NCBI RefSeq assembly: GCF_022538115.1
Contig: NZ_JAKZAL010000013.1
Span: 100,877-164,876 of the forward strand
Length of the DNA stretch: 64,000 bases
Reading direction: 5' to 3'
From: Cognataquiflexum rubidum
GTDB taxonomy: Bacteria; Bacteroidota; Bacteroidia; Cytophagales; Cyclobacteriaceae
In this document: positions 27,688 through 37,402 of the stretch, one piece after another
Position numbering within the stretch: the first letter of the stretch is position 1
Layout of the letters: every line of letters starts with the position of its first letter
The notes under the pieces: generated by a model
What the model was told of the DNA's origin: nothing
Seen by the model: the letters and a program-made list of their open reading frames with translations, nothing else
The model's database searches: none
Translations under genes and position numbers: made by a program

Positions 27688-29070
27688 TTATAATACAATG
27701 GTAGCCACCGCGCCGGCTTCCAACACTGCTTCACCCAACCATTCTTTACTTTGAACCGAAAAGGTTTTGGCTTCTTTGGATTCATTCAAAAGGAGGAGTA
27801 CGATTTTACCGTCAGGTCTTTTGAAGGCTACATTTGGTAATCCCTCAGGTTCAGTGCTATCTATACGGATCGATCCCGGTAAGACATATTTGGAGACGTG
27901 GGCGATAACATAGTAGGCGGGGTTCCGCAATACATTATCGATTTTAATAGTAATGGCGCCTAGACATTGGTCGCATCCTCCGCGGTCGGTGTGGGGTTTG
28001 AGATCAGGTGCCGAACTTAAATTCCACTCCAAAACAGTTTTGGCCCAGTTTCTCGGTGCACCGATAGTCAGGTTTTTGGTATGCCAAGCAAGGTCTCCGG
28101 GCAAGTTTCCCGGCGCACCGACCCATTGTTCAGTGAAATATAGATTTTTATCAGGATGGGCTTTATGGACTTCCGACAGGGCTTCTATGTTTCCACCATA
28201 CAGGTGAAATGCGGATCCGTCGATGAATTTCTTTGCTTCAGGATCATCCAAAATACTGATTGGATAATCAGGCCTGTCTGCATTATGGTCGTAGATGATG
28301 ATTTTGGTTTTGATCCCGTTTGCTTCAAATTTTGGCCCAAGATGGAATTTGATAAAGTCCCGCTGCTCCTCAGCGGGCATCAGCAGACTAGGATTGTTGC
28401 CGGGGTGAAGGGGTTCATTCTGAATGGTAAGGGCATCGATTGTAAATCCTTCTTCAGCCATCTGTTGGATGTATTTGACCAGGTAAAGCGCATACCTGTC
28501 ATAGAATTCGGGGAGTAATTTTCCACCCCGGGTATCCTTGTTGTCCTTCATCCAAGAAGGTGGCGACCAAGGAGATGCCATCAACTTAATTGCCGGATTG
28601 ATGGTCATGATTTCTTTTAGAACAGGTATGACATCATTTCTATCCGGTCCCAAGTCAAACTTTAAAAGCAAGGTGTCTTTTTCACCGTCCTCTACATCAT
28701 GGTAGGAAAATGGGTATTCATTCAAGTCGGAAGCAGCAACCGACAACCTGAGGTAGCTGACACCGATGCTGTTTTCTTCATTTCCAAAAAGCTCTTTCAA
28801 AATCTCTGCTCTGGCAGTAGGGTTCATTCCTAGAAGATGAATTGCGCTTCCCTGAGAAAGCGTAAACCCAAAGCCATCCATTTCCTGATAGGTGACAGAT
28901 TCATCAATTATAATATCAGCGTTCTCCGAATTGGCTTTTGAAAATACAATAGCGGGCTGTTTTTCAAACAAGATTCCGTTTTTTGGATCTGTCAACCGAA
29001 ACTCGGCTTCTAACTTTGGTTGGTTGCAACCGATCAGGATCAGTGGGATGAAATATAATAAATGCTTCAT
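27688..29070 (-). CDS. Glycoside hydrolase family 30 lipoprotein
   Basis: A 460-residue GH30 (glucosylceramidase-like) enzyme with a lipoprotein signal (IPLILIGC, Cys15). Key features are the N-terminal beta strand region (YQEMDGFGFTLSQGSA), the acid/base Glu in LTIQNEPLHPG (about 215) and the nucleophile Glu in LYFTEQWVG (about 315), then the side beta-sandwich (GSIRIDSTEPEGLPNVAFKRPDGK). Members cleave beta-glucosidic or beta-1,6-glucan bonds. As a lipoprotein it should sit on the outer membrane. It is monocistronic, with no SusCD neighbour. Confidence 0.92.
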   Translation of the reverse strand: MKHLLYFIPLILIGCNQPKLEAEFRLTDPKNGILFEKQPAIVFSKANSENADIIIDESVTYQEMDGFGFTLSQGSAIHLLGMNPTARAEILKELFGNEENSIGVSYLRLSVAASDLNEYPFSYHDVEDGEKDTLLLKFDLGPDRNDVIPVLKEIMTINPAIKLMASPWSPPSWMKDNKDTRGGKLLPEFYDRYALYLVKYIQQMAEEGFTIDALTIQNEPLHPGNNPSLLMPAEEQRDFIKFHLGPKFEANGIKTKIIIYDHNADRPDYPISILDDPEAKKFIDGSAFHLYGGNIEALSEVHKAHPDKNLYFTEQWVGAPGNLPGDLAWHTKNLTIGAPRNWAKTVLEWNLSSAPDLKPHTDRGGCDQCLGAITIKIDNVLRNPAYYVIAHVSKYVLPGSIRIDSTEPEGLPNVAFKRPDGKIVLLLLNESKEAKTFSVQSKEWLGEAVLEAGAVATIVL

Positions 29071-29087
29071 AGGTGGATTTAAATGAG

Positions 29088-29122
29088 AAAGCCGTGGAAT
29101 TTACAGGAAATTCCACGGCTTT
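29088..29122 (-). terminator. Long perfect hairpin between 29159-29563 and GH30
   Basis: Fifteen-base arms (29088-29102 and 29108-29122) are fully complementary around a 5-base loop. It lies 36 bases after the stop of the 29159 gene on the minus strand. The following T run is short. It also sits 18 bases before the GH30 start, so it could block read-through into that gene. Confidence 0.72.
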
Positions 29123-29158
29123 AAAAATGTGTGCCTTACTTTTAGGTTATGCTTAAAA

Positions 29159-29563
29159 TCAGAACAGCATAGAAGCCAATCCTAATTTACTTTTAAATGG
29201 TTTGATCAACCCATTTATTTTGTTGGTGTATTTTCCTAAAAGATCATTGCCCAAAAGACTCGTCAAGAATTTTTGTCTCTCACCTCCCAAATTATTCAAA
29301 AGACCTTTTTTGGCATCATCTGTCCCTGTCCCGCCTAGAATTTTGAAAATCTCTCCGGCAAAAGTCTTATTGTTTGCCTTCAATTTTGAGGTTTGATCAG
29401 CACTAAGGCCTAATCCTGAAACATTGTCCAAAGCACCCAAAAGCTGCTTTTGAAGATCTGCTGTCGGAACTTCCACTTTTGGAGCTTTGATTGCCTGCGC
29501 TTCTGCATTATAAGTGAATAATGCTATGAATAAAATTGTGAAAAGAAAGAATGATTTTTTCAT
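29159..29563 (-). CDS. Small exported protein of unknown function
   Basis: A 134-residue protein with a clear Sec signal (FLFTILFIALFTYNAEA, cut near residue 22). The mature part is helical, Leu/Lys/Gly-rich and repeats a motif of the type LLGALDNVSGLGLSADQTSKL, then LLNNLGGERQKFLTSLLG. No cysteine or catalytic motif is visible. It is flanked by a long hairpin and a 227-base AT-rich gap, so it is probably transcribed alone. I do not recognise the family; a periplasmic or secreted location is the only firm inference. Confidence 0.78.
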   Translation of the reverse strand: MKKSFFLFTILFIALFTYNAEAQAIKAPKVEVPTADLQKQLLGALDNVSGLGLSADQTSKLKANNKTFAGEIFKILGGTGTDDAKKGLLNNLGGERQKFLTSLLGNDLLGKYTNKINGLIKPFKSKLGLASMLF

Positions 29564-29790
29564 AATGGTTTTTTCTTTAAAGTTAAATAGATTGAATGTA
29601 AATATTTGGTTTTTTAATAAAAATTTAACGTTTTAAACACTTTCTATCAATATTTTGCAATTATTTATACCATTTAGGATAAATACATCTATTTTATATT
29701 TTTTATGGTTTTAACGATTCAAAGGGTTTTGCAGCTAGATTTTGGCTGTGATTCAATGAAATTCGCTTTAAATTTCCCAGGCTTTAAGGG

Positions 29791-32700
29791 TTAATTTTTC
29801 TTTTGTGGTCTTGCGTACCTGATAGGTGCTTTGGGTTCAGGTTTTAATTCTACACCTTCTGTTTCCAAGAGTTTCAAAGCTTCTTTTACAGCACTTTCAA
29901 GTTGGGGATCTTTTCCTTGGATGACTTCTTTGGGTGATTGTTCGACAGCGATGTCAGGAGAAATCCCCACACCTTCTACTGCCCATTCTCCATTGACATC
30001 ATAGAAACCGCCCCGCGGTGCCACCATCCGGCCACCATCTATAAAGGGAGGAGTGTCCCATGTGCCGACCAATCCGCCCCATGTTTTGGTTCCGATGAGT
30101 GGTCCGATTTTCATTTTGTGGAAAAGATAGGGGAGAAGGTCTCCGCCTGAACCTGCCCTTTCATTGATCAGCATTACTTTTGGACCCCAAATCCCTGCCA
30201 TAGGAGTGGTAAATGGTCTTCTGTCCCCTGCACGGCTGTTGAAATACCCGTGAAGTTCGCGGGCCATGATGTCCACCATGTAGTCGGCCGCTGAACCTCC
30301 GCCATTGTTTCTTTCGTCAATTACGGCTCCTTTTTTATCCTGTTGGGAAAAATAATAGCGGTTGAAATAGGTGTAGCCGGGGTTTCCTGTATTGGGTACG
30401 TACACATAGGCCAATTTGCCGCCTGATAATTCATCCACTTTTCTCCTGTTACTTTCCACCCAATTCATCATCCTCAATTGGTTTTCATTTTCAATAGGGA
30501 CGACGGTGATCAATCTTGATCCTTCTGTACCAGGATTACTGTTTACTCTGATTTTGACCTGTCTGTTGGCTGTTCCTTCGAAATGCATAAATAGGTTTTC
30601 ATCCGCGGTTATCTCGGTGCCATTTACTTCAAGGATATAATCCCCTTCTTTGACCTCGATCCCCGGAATAGCCAAAGGCGCTTTCAGGTTGGGATTCCAA
30701 CTTTCGGCATTGTAGATTTTGGATATCCGGTATTTTCCTTGGAAGACTTCATAGTCTGCACCAAGCAATCCGATATTCACAGATTTGATATCAGGAAAAT
30801 CACCGCCTGAGGTATAGCTATGTCCCACTGCGACTTCCCCTCCCAAAATATCCACTATATAATTCAGGTCACTCCTGTGCTTGACATGGGATACCCATGG
30901 TTTATACCAATTATAAATGTCATTCCAAGGCGCTCCGTGAACATTGTCTACGTATAGGAAATCCCGTTGGTATCTCCATCCTTCCCTGAAAATCTGCTCC
31001 CACTCTTCCTTGGGATTGATTTTCACCTGGAAACTTCCAATAGCCTTTAGATTACCGTCTCCGACCTTCTTTGGTCCTCCATTGGTTTCTACGATTCCCC
31101 AGTTTCCATTTGCCTGATAAAGCAATGATTTTCTGTCATGGGAAGTTGTCGAGAAATTGATTCCTGAAAGGTATAATTCAGTCTTCCTTTCTTTGAAATT
31201 GTAGCGGTGCAAAAGAACTCCCGTTTGGTTTGGAACGGATTCTGTGTAGAACAAATAGTTTTCCGGTCCTTTGACCAAACCGGTATAGTCCCTTGCCGGA
31301 ATGTCCACCCCAATGATTCTGTTCCATAATCCTTCCTCATCAATGATGACAGGCTTGGTTTCAGCTTTCTTTTCAGGTTCTTTTTTCTCTGTCTCTTTAG
31401 GTTTTTCCTCGTCGCTTTCAGGTAGGAGTGGAGACTTCCCGGATTTGTTTAAAACCGCCAGATACAGACTTCTGGTGATTGGCCTCTCGTAAGAACTCAT
31501 GTCCAACCAACCTGAATTCAATCCAAAATTGGTACTGGCAAGAAAATACAGGTATTCTCCATTGGCATCCCAAACTGGGCTGATCGCATCCGCCAAACTA
31601 TCTGTAACCTGGATTTTTTTACCTGATTCTACTTGGTAGGCGAATATGGCTTTGAATTGATTGTCCAGAAGTCGCGCATAAGCTACCCATTTGGAATCTG
31701 GAGACCATACAGGATTCAAGCTTCTGTTGGGATGTGCAAATCGCTCTGTGTCGGCTATTTTGGCTGTTCCTGTGGTTACGTTGACAATCCAGAGATTGTA
31801 ATCGGTATCGGTGAAGGCAATATTTTTGCCATCAGGAGCCCATTCCGGCTTGAAGTAAAATGATTTGTTGGGAAGGGAAATGGCTTTTGGCTTGCCAAGT
31901 CCTTCCTGATCTCCGATCATCAATTGGTATTCTCCTGATGCATCCGAAAACCACGCGATCTGCTGTCCATCTGCCGACCAAACCGGTGAGCGGTCAGCAA
32001 TTCCTGATGTATTGGTCAGGTTGCGGGCATCCCCTTTCTCCTTTGGAACGGTAATGATTTCTCCTCTGAATTCAAATATAGCCCTCTGTCCGGTGGGTGA
32101 AAGGGAAGCATTGGTCAGGCTTCTGCCATTGACTTCCTGCCATCTTTCTCTTGCCCAATGAAAATCCCCGTTGACATTGATCGCCAATTGCTTGGAAGCC
32201 CCAGTCGCCGGATTGAGGATATGGAGATAGCCTCCCTGTTCATAGACCACTTCTGATCCGTTGGAATCATGGTTTTTGATATCAAAATCTGTATGAAAGG
32301 TTTCCTGTTTTAAAGTTTCTGACTTAGGGTCAAAAGACCAGATGTTATTTGCAAAATCTCTTTCTGACAAGAAAAACACCTTGTCCGCGTGCCAGATGGG
32401 TTGGGTATGCCGCTCGTTATCCGTCTGCGGAGTCAATTTAAGTGCATGGCTTTTCATGTCCACGATCCAGATCGGCTTGGCCTGACCGCCTCGGTAATTT
32501 CTCCATTCAGGATCCCAAAATGCGATTTGTTGGTAGGCAATTGATTTGCCATCGGAAGAAATCCTGCCATTGACAGCCCTTGGGATATCCAATGCTTCTT
32601 CCATGCCGCCGTCTTTGGATACTTTAAAGAATTTGGATTCTTGTGTCGGAACACCCACCCTTGCCGAATTGAAAAGGACTTCTTTGCCATCAGGTGTCCA

Positions 32701-33033
32701 GCCTGTCACCAAATCCGCACCTGGATGCCAGGTCAGCCTCTTTGGTTCACCACCTTCAATAGGAATGACATACACATCTGTGTTGCCGTCATATTGACCT
32801 GTAAAGGCAATGCTTTTGCCATCAGGAGAGAATCTTGGTAAGGTTTCTGCCCCTTCATTGCTAGTCAGTCTGATGGCATCGCCACCGGATTTATTGACTT
32901 TCCAAAGGTCATTGGCATGGACAAAAACAATATGTTCCTGGCTGATAGTGGGCTCGCGGAGCAGTCTTGTTCCTTGGGCATTTACAAATTGGGTGGCAAA
33001 TATTAAGACAAAAAGAAAAGGTATATTTTTCAT
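29791..33033 (-). CDS. Tricorn-like S41-family serine peptidase
   Basis: A 1080-residue exported protease homologous to archaeal tricorn. Signal peptide to about residue 19 (FATQFVNA). Two beta-propellers follow (about 25-530) with repeated SPDGKSIAF / W-PDGK blades, a Lys/Glu linker (about 540-560), a PDZ domain (about 760-850, EVNGTEI) and the C-terminal S41 core. Its nucleophile Ser is in INERAGSGGDLL, with RNNGGGSAADY before it. Tricorn-type enzymes degrade peptides; the bacterial exported forms are periplasmic. It is last in a minus-strand run after the AsmA-like protein, separated by 78 bases. Confidence 0.93.
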   Translation of the reverse strand: MKNIPFLFVLIFATQFVNAQGTRLLREPTISQEHIVFVHANDLWKVNKSGGDAIRLTSNEGAETLPRFSPDGKSIAFTGQYDGNTDVYVIPIEGGEPKRLTWHPGADLVTGWTPDGKEVLFNSARVGVPTQESKFFKVSKDGGMEEALDIPRAVNGRISSDGKSIAYQQIAFWDPEWRNYRGGQAKPIWIVDMKSHALKLTPQTDNERHTQPIWHADKVFFLSERDFANNIWSFDPKSETLKQETFHTDFDIKNHDSNGSEVVYEQGGYLHILNPATGASKQLAINVNGDFHWARERWQEVNGRSLTNASLSPTGQRAIFEFRGEIITVPKEKGDARNLTNTSGIADRSPVWSADGQQIAWFSDASGEYQLMIGDQEGLGKPKAISLPNKSFYFKPEWAPDGKNIAFTDTDYNLWIVNVTTGTAKIADTERFAHPNRSLNPVWSPDSKWVAYARLLDNQFKAIFAYQVESGKKIQVTDSLADAISPVWDANGEYLYFLASTNFGLNSGWLDMSSYERPITRSLYLAVLNKSGKSPLLPESDEEKPKETEKKEPEKKAETKPVIIDEEGLWNRIIGVDIPARDYTGLVKGPENYLFYTESVPNQTGVLLHRYNFKERKTELYLSGINFSTTSHDRKSLLYQANGNWGIVETNGGPKKVGDGNLKAIGSFQVKINPKEEWEQIFREGWRYQRDFLYVDNVHGAPWNDIYNWYKPWVSHVKHRSDLNYIVDILGGEVAVGHSYTSGGDFPDIKSVNIGLLGADYEVFQGKYRISKIYNAESWNPNLKAPLAIPGIEVKEGDYILEVNGTEITADENLFMHFEGTANRQVKIRVNSNPGTEGSRLITVVPIENENQLRMMNWVESNRRKVDELSGGKLAYVYVPNTGNPGYTYFNRYYFSQQDKKGAVIDERNNGGGSAADYMVDIMARELHGYFNSRAGDRRPFTTPMAGIWGPKVMLINERAGSGGDLLPYLFHKMKIGPLIGTKTWGGLVGTWDTPPFIDGGRMVAPRGGFYDVNGEWAVEGVGISPDIAVEQSPKEVIQGKDPQLESAVKEALKLLETEGVELKPEPKAPIRYARPQKKN

Positions 33034-33111
33034 GACATATTTGGGTAAGAATGATAGCTAAATCTAAATAAATGAATGGGTTTTCGGAAACCGTTCAAAA
33101 AAGGAATTGAC

Positions 33112-36100
33112 CTACTTGTTTGACCCTGTATTTCCGGTTCCTTCGACTTGTGTTCCCGATTCATCTTCTGTTTCCTCCAATTCATCGCCTTCGGTGATTT
33201 TGCCTACTTCAATGATCGGATTTTCGGAATTGCCGGTGATTTTGATCGGAATTCCAAAAATGCCTAATGGTGGCAAACCCAACCTGAAAGCCATGCTCAT
33301 ATCCCCATCCAAACTGACCTGCCCTTCGAACCTCGGTCTGAATCCCGCGATCCGCATCCTTGTCCTTTCGATAGTGATAAGGTTGTTTGCAATGCTGCTT
33401 TTGATCTGCACACCTGCCAACTCAGGATCAGCCAATTCCTTGTTTTCGGTGTCTTTGGCGATGTTGTTCATCAACTTGAAGCCTTTCAGTTTTACCTTGT
33501 CCAAAGCAAATACTCCTTCGCCTTTGATGGATGGCAGAACAGGATCCATATTGGCATCCAATCTACCTGAAAGCCTGTAGTCGAGGGAAGCTACCCCTTG
33601 GGCATATTCAGCTGCTGTGACCATTTCTCTAAACAAGGGAATCTCGTCGTAAGCCCGCTTGATATCGAAGCCTTTTGCCTTGATGCTGTAGTCAAAAACT
33701 GCCCTAAAAGGATCTGTAGGAAGGTATTTTCCTGACATCAGAACTTCAGCACCGACCAAGTTAAATCCTGTATTTTCCATTTCTAAGGCACCTTCCTTCA
33801 GCTTTAATTTGCCTTTGAATTTTTCCAATCTGATTTCATCAAAAAGAATGGTATCGACTGAAGCCACCAAGCTGAAATCCACGTTGGGGGGCACCATGAC
33901 CACTCCCTGAACATTCCCAAGGGTATCCACCGACACCGATTCTTCCTCGGTATAAAACATGAAGTCATTGAGATTCAGCTTTGGGCTGCTGAGGGTCAGG
34001 TTGCCCTGGACGGGAGCATTTTCATCCAAAAAGTAGGCAATTAAATTATAAAGGTACCCATCTGCAATGAGGTTGTTGCCGGCATATTGGGCGTGGAGTT
34101 TCTCCAAGTAGACTTTGTCTTTGTCCACACGGATTTTACCCGAATGGATGTCAAAGGGAAGTGGGAAAAGCTCTGATCTGAGCCTGATTTTTTCCATTTC
34201 TACTATTCCCTTGTTGTCAAGCTGTTGAAGCCTGCCTTTGATGGCATCGCTTTGAAGTCCTTTGAGATTGATATCGGTGAGGAGATAACCATCCACATCA
34301 TATCCTTCAATGCCAAATGTCTGGTAGAGTCTGCCAAGATCAATCCTTCCCTGAGATTGGACTTCATAGCGGATGTCGTCGAGGTTTTCGATGTTGGCTT
34401 TCAGCGAAAATGGATGGCCTGCAAAGGTGAATGCAATCGGCAGAAGGTCAAACTTCAGGTCAGTATAAGAACCCCTTTCACTCAGGATATTCAAGACAAA
34501 TGAAATGTTTTCCACTGCAAGATCTGAATGGACTGTTTTGATAAATCCCTCACGCACAGAAATTTGGGAATTAATTACCGGAAAAAGCTTCCTTCCCTCA
34601 TCGTAGTTTCCCTGGGCATTGATGTTCAGGGCTAGCTTTCCCTTGAGGGTCATCCCGGAATCTAGGGGATAGAATTTTTCAATTTCCGAAAGATTGAAAT
34701 CTGCCGTCATGGCAGCATCCACTTCCATGCCCCTGAGGTCTTTAACTTTGAAATGGCCCTTTGCCTTGTTTTCAAGTACGCCAAAATTGAAATTCTGAAG
34801 GTCTATTCCTATATTCTGAAAGATGCTGTCCGGAGAATTGACGGTAAGGTTCCAAGAGATATCTTGAATGGCTTCCGGAAGGGCTGTCCACCTAAAGTAG
34901 CCATCTTGGATAGCCGAACTGAACTTGAATTTGGGTATGCTGATGATCTCTGTTTCATTGTCCCGGTATCTATTTGGCACCGGCCGGGTGATATAACTTC
35001 CATTTGCCTGCAAGGTCATTTCCATGGTTCCTCGGAGGTCATAAGGGATGATTCCCAATGCTTTGTCCAACAGGTCCAAGTCAATATTGATGGCCAAATC
35101 GCTATTTACCAAAGCCGGGTCAAGTCCATCAATGTTCAGGTGACCTTGGATAAAACCCTCACCTAGGGACATTGAAACACTGTCCAGCGCAATAATGGTT
35201 TTGTCAACGTTCAGTTCCGGGACTGTGAGGTCTAGATCGAGGTAAAGTTTTTCGATAGGGGTCGATGATCCTGAGTGGCTGATGTAGCCATTGTAGACAA
35301 AGAGATTCATCAAGAGGTTGGGCATCTGATTCTCTTCGGGGAGATAAAGTCCCTGCAAGGAACCCCTGAGTTCGCCTTTTCCTTTGACTTGAGTATTGTC
35401 CAGCCAAGTTCCCAATTCCTCCGGAATCAAAGTTAGCATGTCTTTGAAATCCGTATCCACCGATTCCAAGATGAAATTCATGTCATAGCCACCGCTTAGG
35501 AATTCAAGTTTTCCGATGAAATCTACCGGCAATTCATTGATCATCAAATGATTTCTTTCGAAAGTCAAGGCTGTGGATTCGGTATTGATTTTGGTCTGAA
35601 GACTTGCACTGACCCTCTTTTTGGAAAGGTAAGTGGTGCCTTCATAGGTGAGCTCAAAGGTCTGTATGTTGAGGTCACTGCTGAGGTCGACGATGGCATC
35701 CTGAAGGTTTCCTTTTCCTGAATAGTCAAAGTTTTCTGCCAAACATGAAAAATCCAGATCCGTGTCTCTGTAAAAAAATCGGCTGTTGGTAAATTTGATA
35801 TTGTTGAGATCCAAAGCAAGGTCGGAAGGAGTATCTTCTTTGGGAAGTGTATCAGTCTCTGACGGAAAAATATCAAAATTGGCATGCCCTTGGGTATCTC
35901 TCAGGATGTTGATTTTGGCTTGATTGAGGTAAATTCCTTTGATTTCAATTTTTTCACTGAAAACGGACAGCACATTAATCCCCAAAGATAAATCTGTAGC
36001 ATACACCAAGGTATCCGGGACAAAACCTGCTGCACCACGGATAAAAACCTCATCGAGGGATACTGTCAGCGTGGGAAAATGTCTGAAAAAAGTGAGGTTG

Positions 36101-36273
36101 ATTTCATTATAGCTAAGTTCGGTTGTCACTTGGCTTTGGAGGTAGTCCTTTACTTTGGCGTTGACTTTGTCTTTGAAGAAAACAGGGAAGACCGCCATGA
36201 TGACGAGAATCAGACCCAAAGCAAACCCTGCATATTTCAATGTTTTGAGGGCGGCACTTTTATTCCATTTCAT
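33112..36273 (-). CDS. AsmA-family inner-membrane protein
   Basis: A 1053-residue protein with one N-terminal transmembrane helix (YAGFALGLILVIMAVFPVFF, about 14-33) and a long repetitive beta-rich periplasmic body. The AsmA N-terminal signature (LSYNEINLTFFRHFPTLTVSLDEV) is clear, and the C-terminal AsmA-like region (about 800-1000) ends in an acidic, Gly/Thr-rich tail. AsmA-type proteins such as TamB, YhdP and YicH are proposed bridges for phospholipid transport between membranes. It starts 17 bases after the cyclophilin stop and so is probably cotranscribed with it. Confidence 0.88.
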   Translation of the reverse strand: MKWNKSAALKTLKYAGFALGLILVIMAVFPVFFKDKVNAKVKDYLQSQVTTELSYNEINLTFFRHFPTLTVSLDEVFIRGAAGFVPDTLVYATDLSLGINVLSVFSEKIEIKGIYLNQAKINILRDTQGHANFDIFPSETDTLPKEDTPSDLALDLNNIKFTNSRFFYRDTDLDFSCLAENFDYSGKGNLQDAIVDLSSDLNIQTFELTYEGTTYLSKKRVSASLQTKINTESTALTFERNHLMINELPVDFIGKLEFLSGGYDMNFILESVDTDFKDMLTLIPEELGTWLDNTQVKGKGELRGSLQGLYLPEENQMPNLLMNLFVYNGYISHSGSSTPIEKLYLDLDLTVPELNVDKTIIALDSVSMSLGEGFIQGHLNIDGLDPALVNSDLAINIDLDLLDKALGIIPYDLRGTMEMTLQANGSYITRPVPNRYRDNETEIISIPKFKFSSAIQDGYFRWTALPEAIQDISWNLTVNSPDSIFQNIGIDLQNFNFGVLENKAKGHFKVKDLRGMEVDAAMTADFNLSEIEKFYPLDSGMTLKGKLALNINAQGNYDEGRKLFPVINSQISVREGFIKTVHSDLAVENISFVLNILSERGSYTDLKFDLLPIAFTFAGHPFSLKANIENLDDIRYEVQSQGRIDLGRLYQTFGIEGYDVDGYLLTDINLKGLQSDAIKGRLQQLDNKGIVEMEKIRLRSELFPLPFDIHSGKIRVDKDKVYLEKLHAQYAGNNLIADGYLYNLIAYFLDENAPVQGNLTLSSPKLNLNDFMFYTEEESVSVDTLGNVQGVVMVPPNVDFSLVASVDTILFDEIRLEKFKGKLKLKEGALEMENTGFNLVGAEVLMSGKYLPTDPFRAVFDYSIKAKGFDIKRAYDEIPLFREMVTAAEYAQGVASLDYRLSGRLDANMDPVLPSIKGEGVFALDKVKLKGFKLMNNIAKDTENKELADPELAGVQIKSSIANNLITIERTRMRIAGFRPRFEGQVSLDGDMSMAFRLGLPPLGIFGIPIKITGNSENPIIEVGKITEGDELEETEDESGTQVEGTGNTGSNK

Positions 36274-36289
36274 AGTAGAGATGCGCAGC

Positions 36290-36862
36290 TTAAAAGTCGG
36301 TCAATTTTTCCTGTTCTGCTTTCGACAGGTAGAGAATAGAAATTTTAAGGGTTATCGGAATCACCGGTTCGTCCTTGCTGTCTCTTTTTTGATAAACAAT
36401 CTGATCGATGATGTCCATTCCTTTGATCACCTGTCCAAAAACCGTGTAGTCATTGTCCAATCTGTGTAATCCATCTTTGTTTTGAACAATATAAAACTGG
36501 CACCTTGCTGAAAGTTTTCCCGGATTGTCGTCCCTTCCTGCACCCACAGCGCCGTAGATGTGGGTGATTCCCTTGACAAATTCCGGTTCCAAAAGGTACT
36601 CAGGATCTTTGAATCCGGCTTCGGTATCCGGGCAACCACCTTGTGCGACAAAATTTGGAATCACCCTATTGAAGGTCAGGGAGTCCCAATATCCTGCTTT
36701 GGCAAGTTCTATAAAGCTATTCTTGTGTTTTGGGGTTTCGTCAAAAAGCTTGATGTATATATTTCCTTTTGGGGTTTCAATCAGACCGATTGGATTTTTG
36801 TTTTGCCCGAAAGCCGCGTATGACATGAAACAGGCCAAGGCAAGCATTGCAATTTTCTTCAT
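36290..36862 (-). CDS. Exported cyclophilin-type peptidyl-prolyl isomerase
   Basis: I chose the ATG at 36862, which opens a proper signal peptide (MKKIAMLALACFMSYAAFG); the longer frame to 36925 adds 21 residues in front of it. The mature cyclophilin domain shows ETPKGNIYIKLFDETPKH, FNRVIPNFVAQGGCPD (active-site Arg/Phe region) and YTVFGQVIKGMDIIDQI. The loop LSARCQFYIVQNKD corresponds to the usual MA-SQFFI segment with substitutions. It likely folds periplasmic or outer-membrane proteins and precedes the AsmA-like gene in an operon. Confidence 0.92.
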   Translation of the reverse strand: MKKIAMLALACFMSYAAFGQNKNPIGLIETPKGNIYIKLFDETPKHKNSFIELAKAGYWDSLTFNRVIPNFVAQGGCPDTEAGFKDPEYLLEPEFVKGITHIYGAVGAGRDDNPGKLSARCQFYIVQNKDGLHRLDNDYTVFGQVIKGMDIIDQIVYQKRDSKDEPVIPITLKISILYLSKAEQEKLTDF

Positions 36863-37034
36863 TCTTTTTATTCCGGTTAAATTTTTAAATAAAAAGTGGG
36901 TTTGGGTTCTTAAATGTAGCAACAAATAAAATAAAGGTCAGCAAAATTTAAAAAGAAGATGACGAAATGAAGCGTTAAATCTCAATGGGGAATGCATTGT
37001 TGGTACTTCAAATATGAGTCAGGGGTAAATATGG

Positions 37035-37118
37035 GTCGGAGTATCTATAGCTCAGAGTCGGATTATCCATACCTCAGAGTCGGAGTATCTATAGCTCAGA
37101 GTCGGAGTATCTATAGGG
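37035..37118. repeat. 22-nt tandem repeat, 3.8 copies
   Basis: Copies start at 37035, 37057, 37079 and 37101. Copies 1 and 3 are identical over 22 bases, copy 2 has four changes, and copy 4 breaks off after about 17 bases into a G/A-rich stretch (37118-37155). The unit begins GTCGGAGTATC. It lies in the 540-base gene-free gap 36863-37402, whose only other element is the terminator at 37296. Confidence 0.85.
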
Positions 37119-37295
37119 AGGGGATAGGGAAGGTATAGGGGAACTATAAGGAGGCCGTAACGGATGGTAGGGTCAAATCCATAGGAAATGTAGAAGTGAA
37201 GGTTAAAAAAACTGACAATGGCTGTCATTCTAAAAAATACCCTGATTACGGAATTTTTTTAATCTCAGTACTTTAGTTTTAGGAGATCGTCAGGA

Positions 37296-37331
37296 TAAAA
37301 AAACGACCCTGAAAGAAAAATCCTTCAGGGC
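37296..37331 (-). terminator. Rho-independent terminator of the acyltransferase gene
   Basis: The stem CCCTGAA / TTCAGGG (with flanking pairs) encloses an A-rich loop and is followed on the minus strand by a run of seven T. It lies about 70 bases beyond the acyltransferase stop. Confidence 0.78.
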
Positions 37332-37402
37332 CTTTGAGGTGTACTTTGATTTTTTTTTCTTCGATTTGAGCAAACAGTATTTGCTTTCTGTCGATTAAAG
37401 GT

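Noticed and set aside
37035..37118. Possible small CRISPR array
   Set aside because: The 22-base units are directly adjacent without unique spacers, and no cas genes are in the window.
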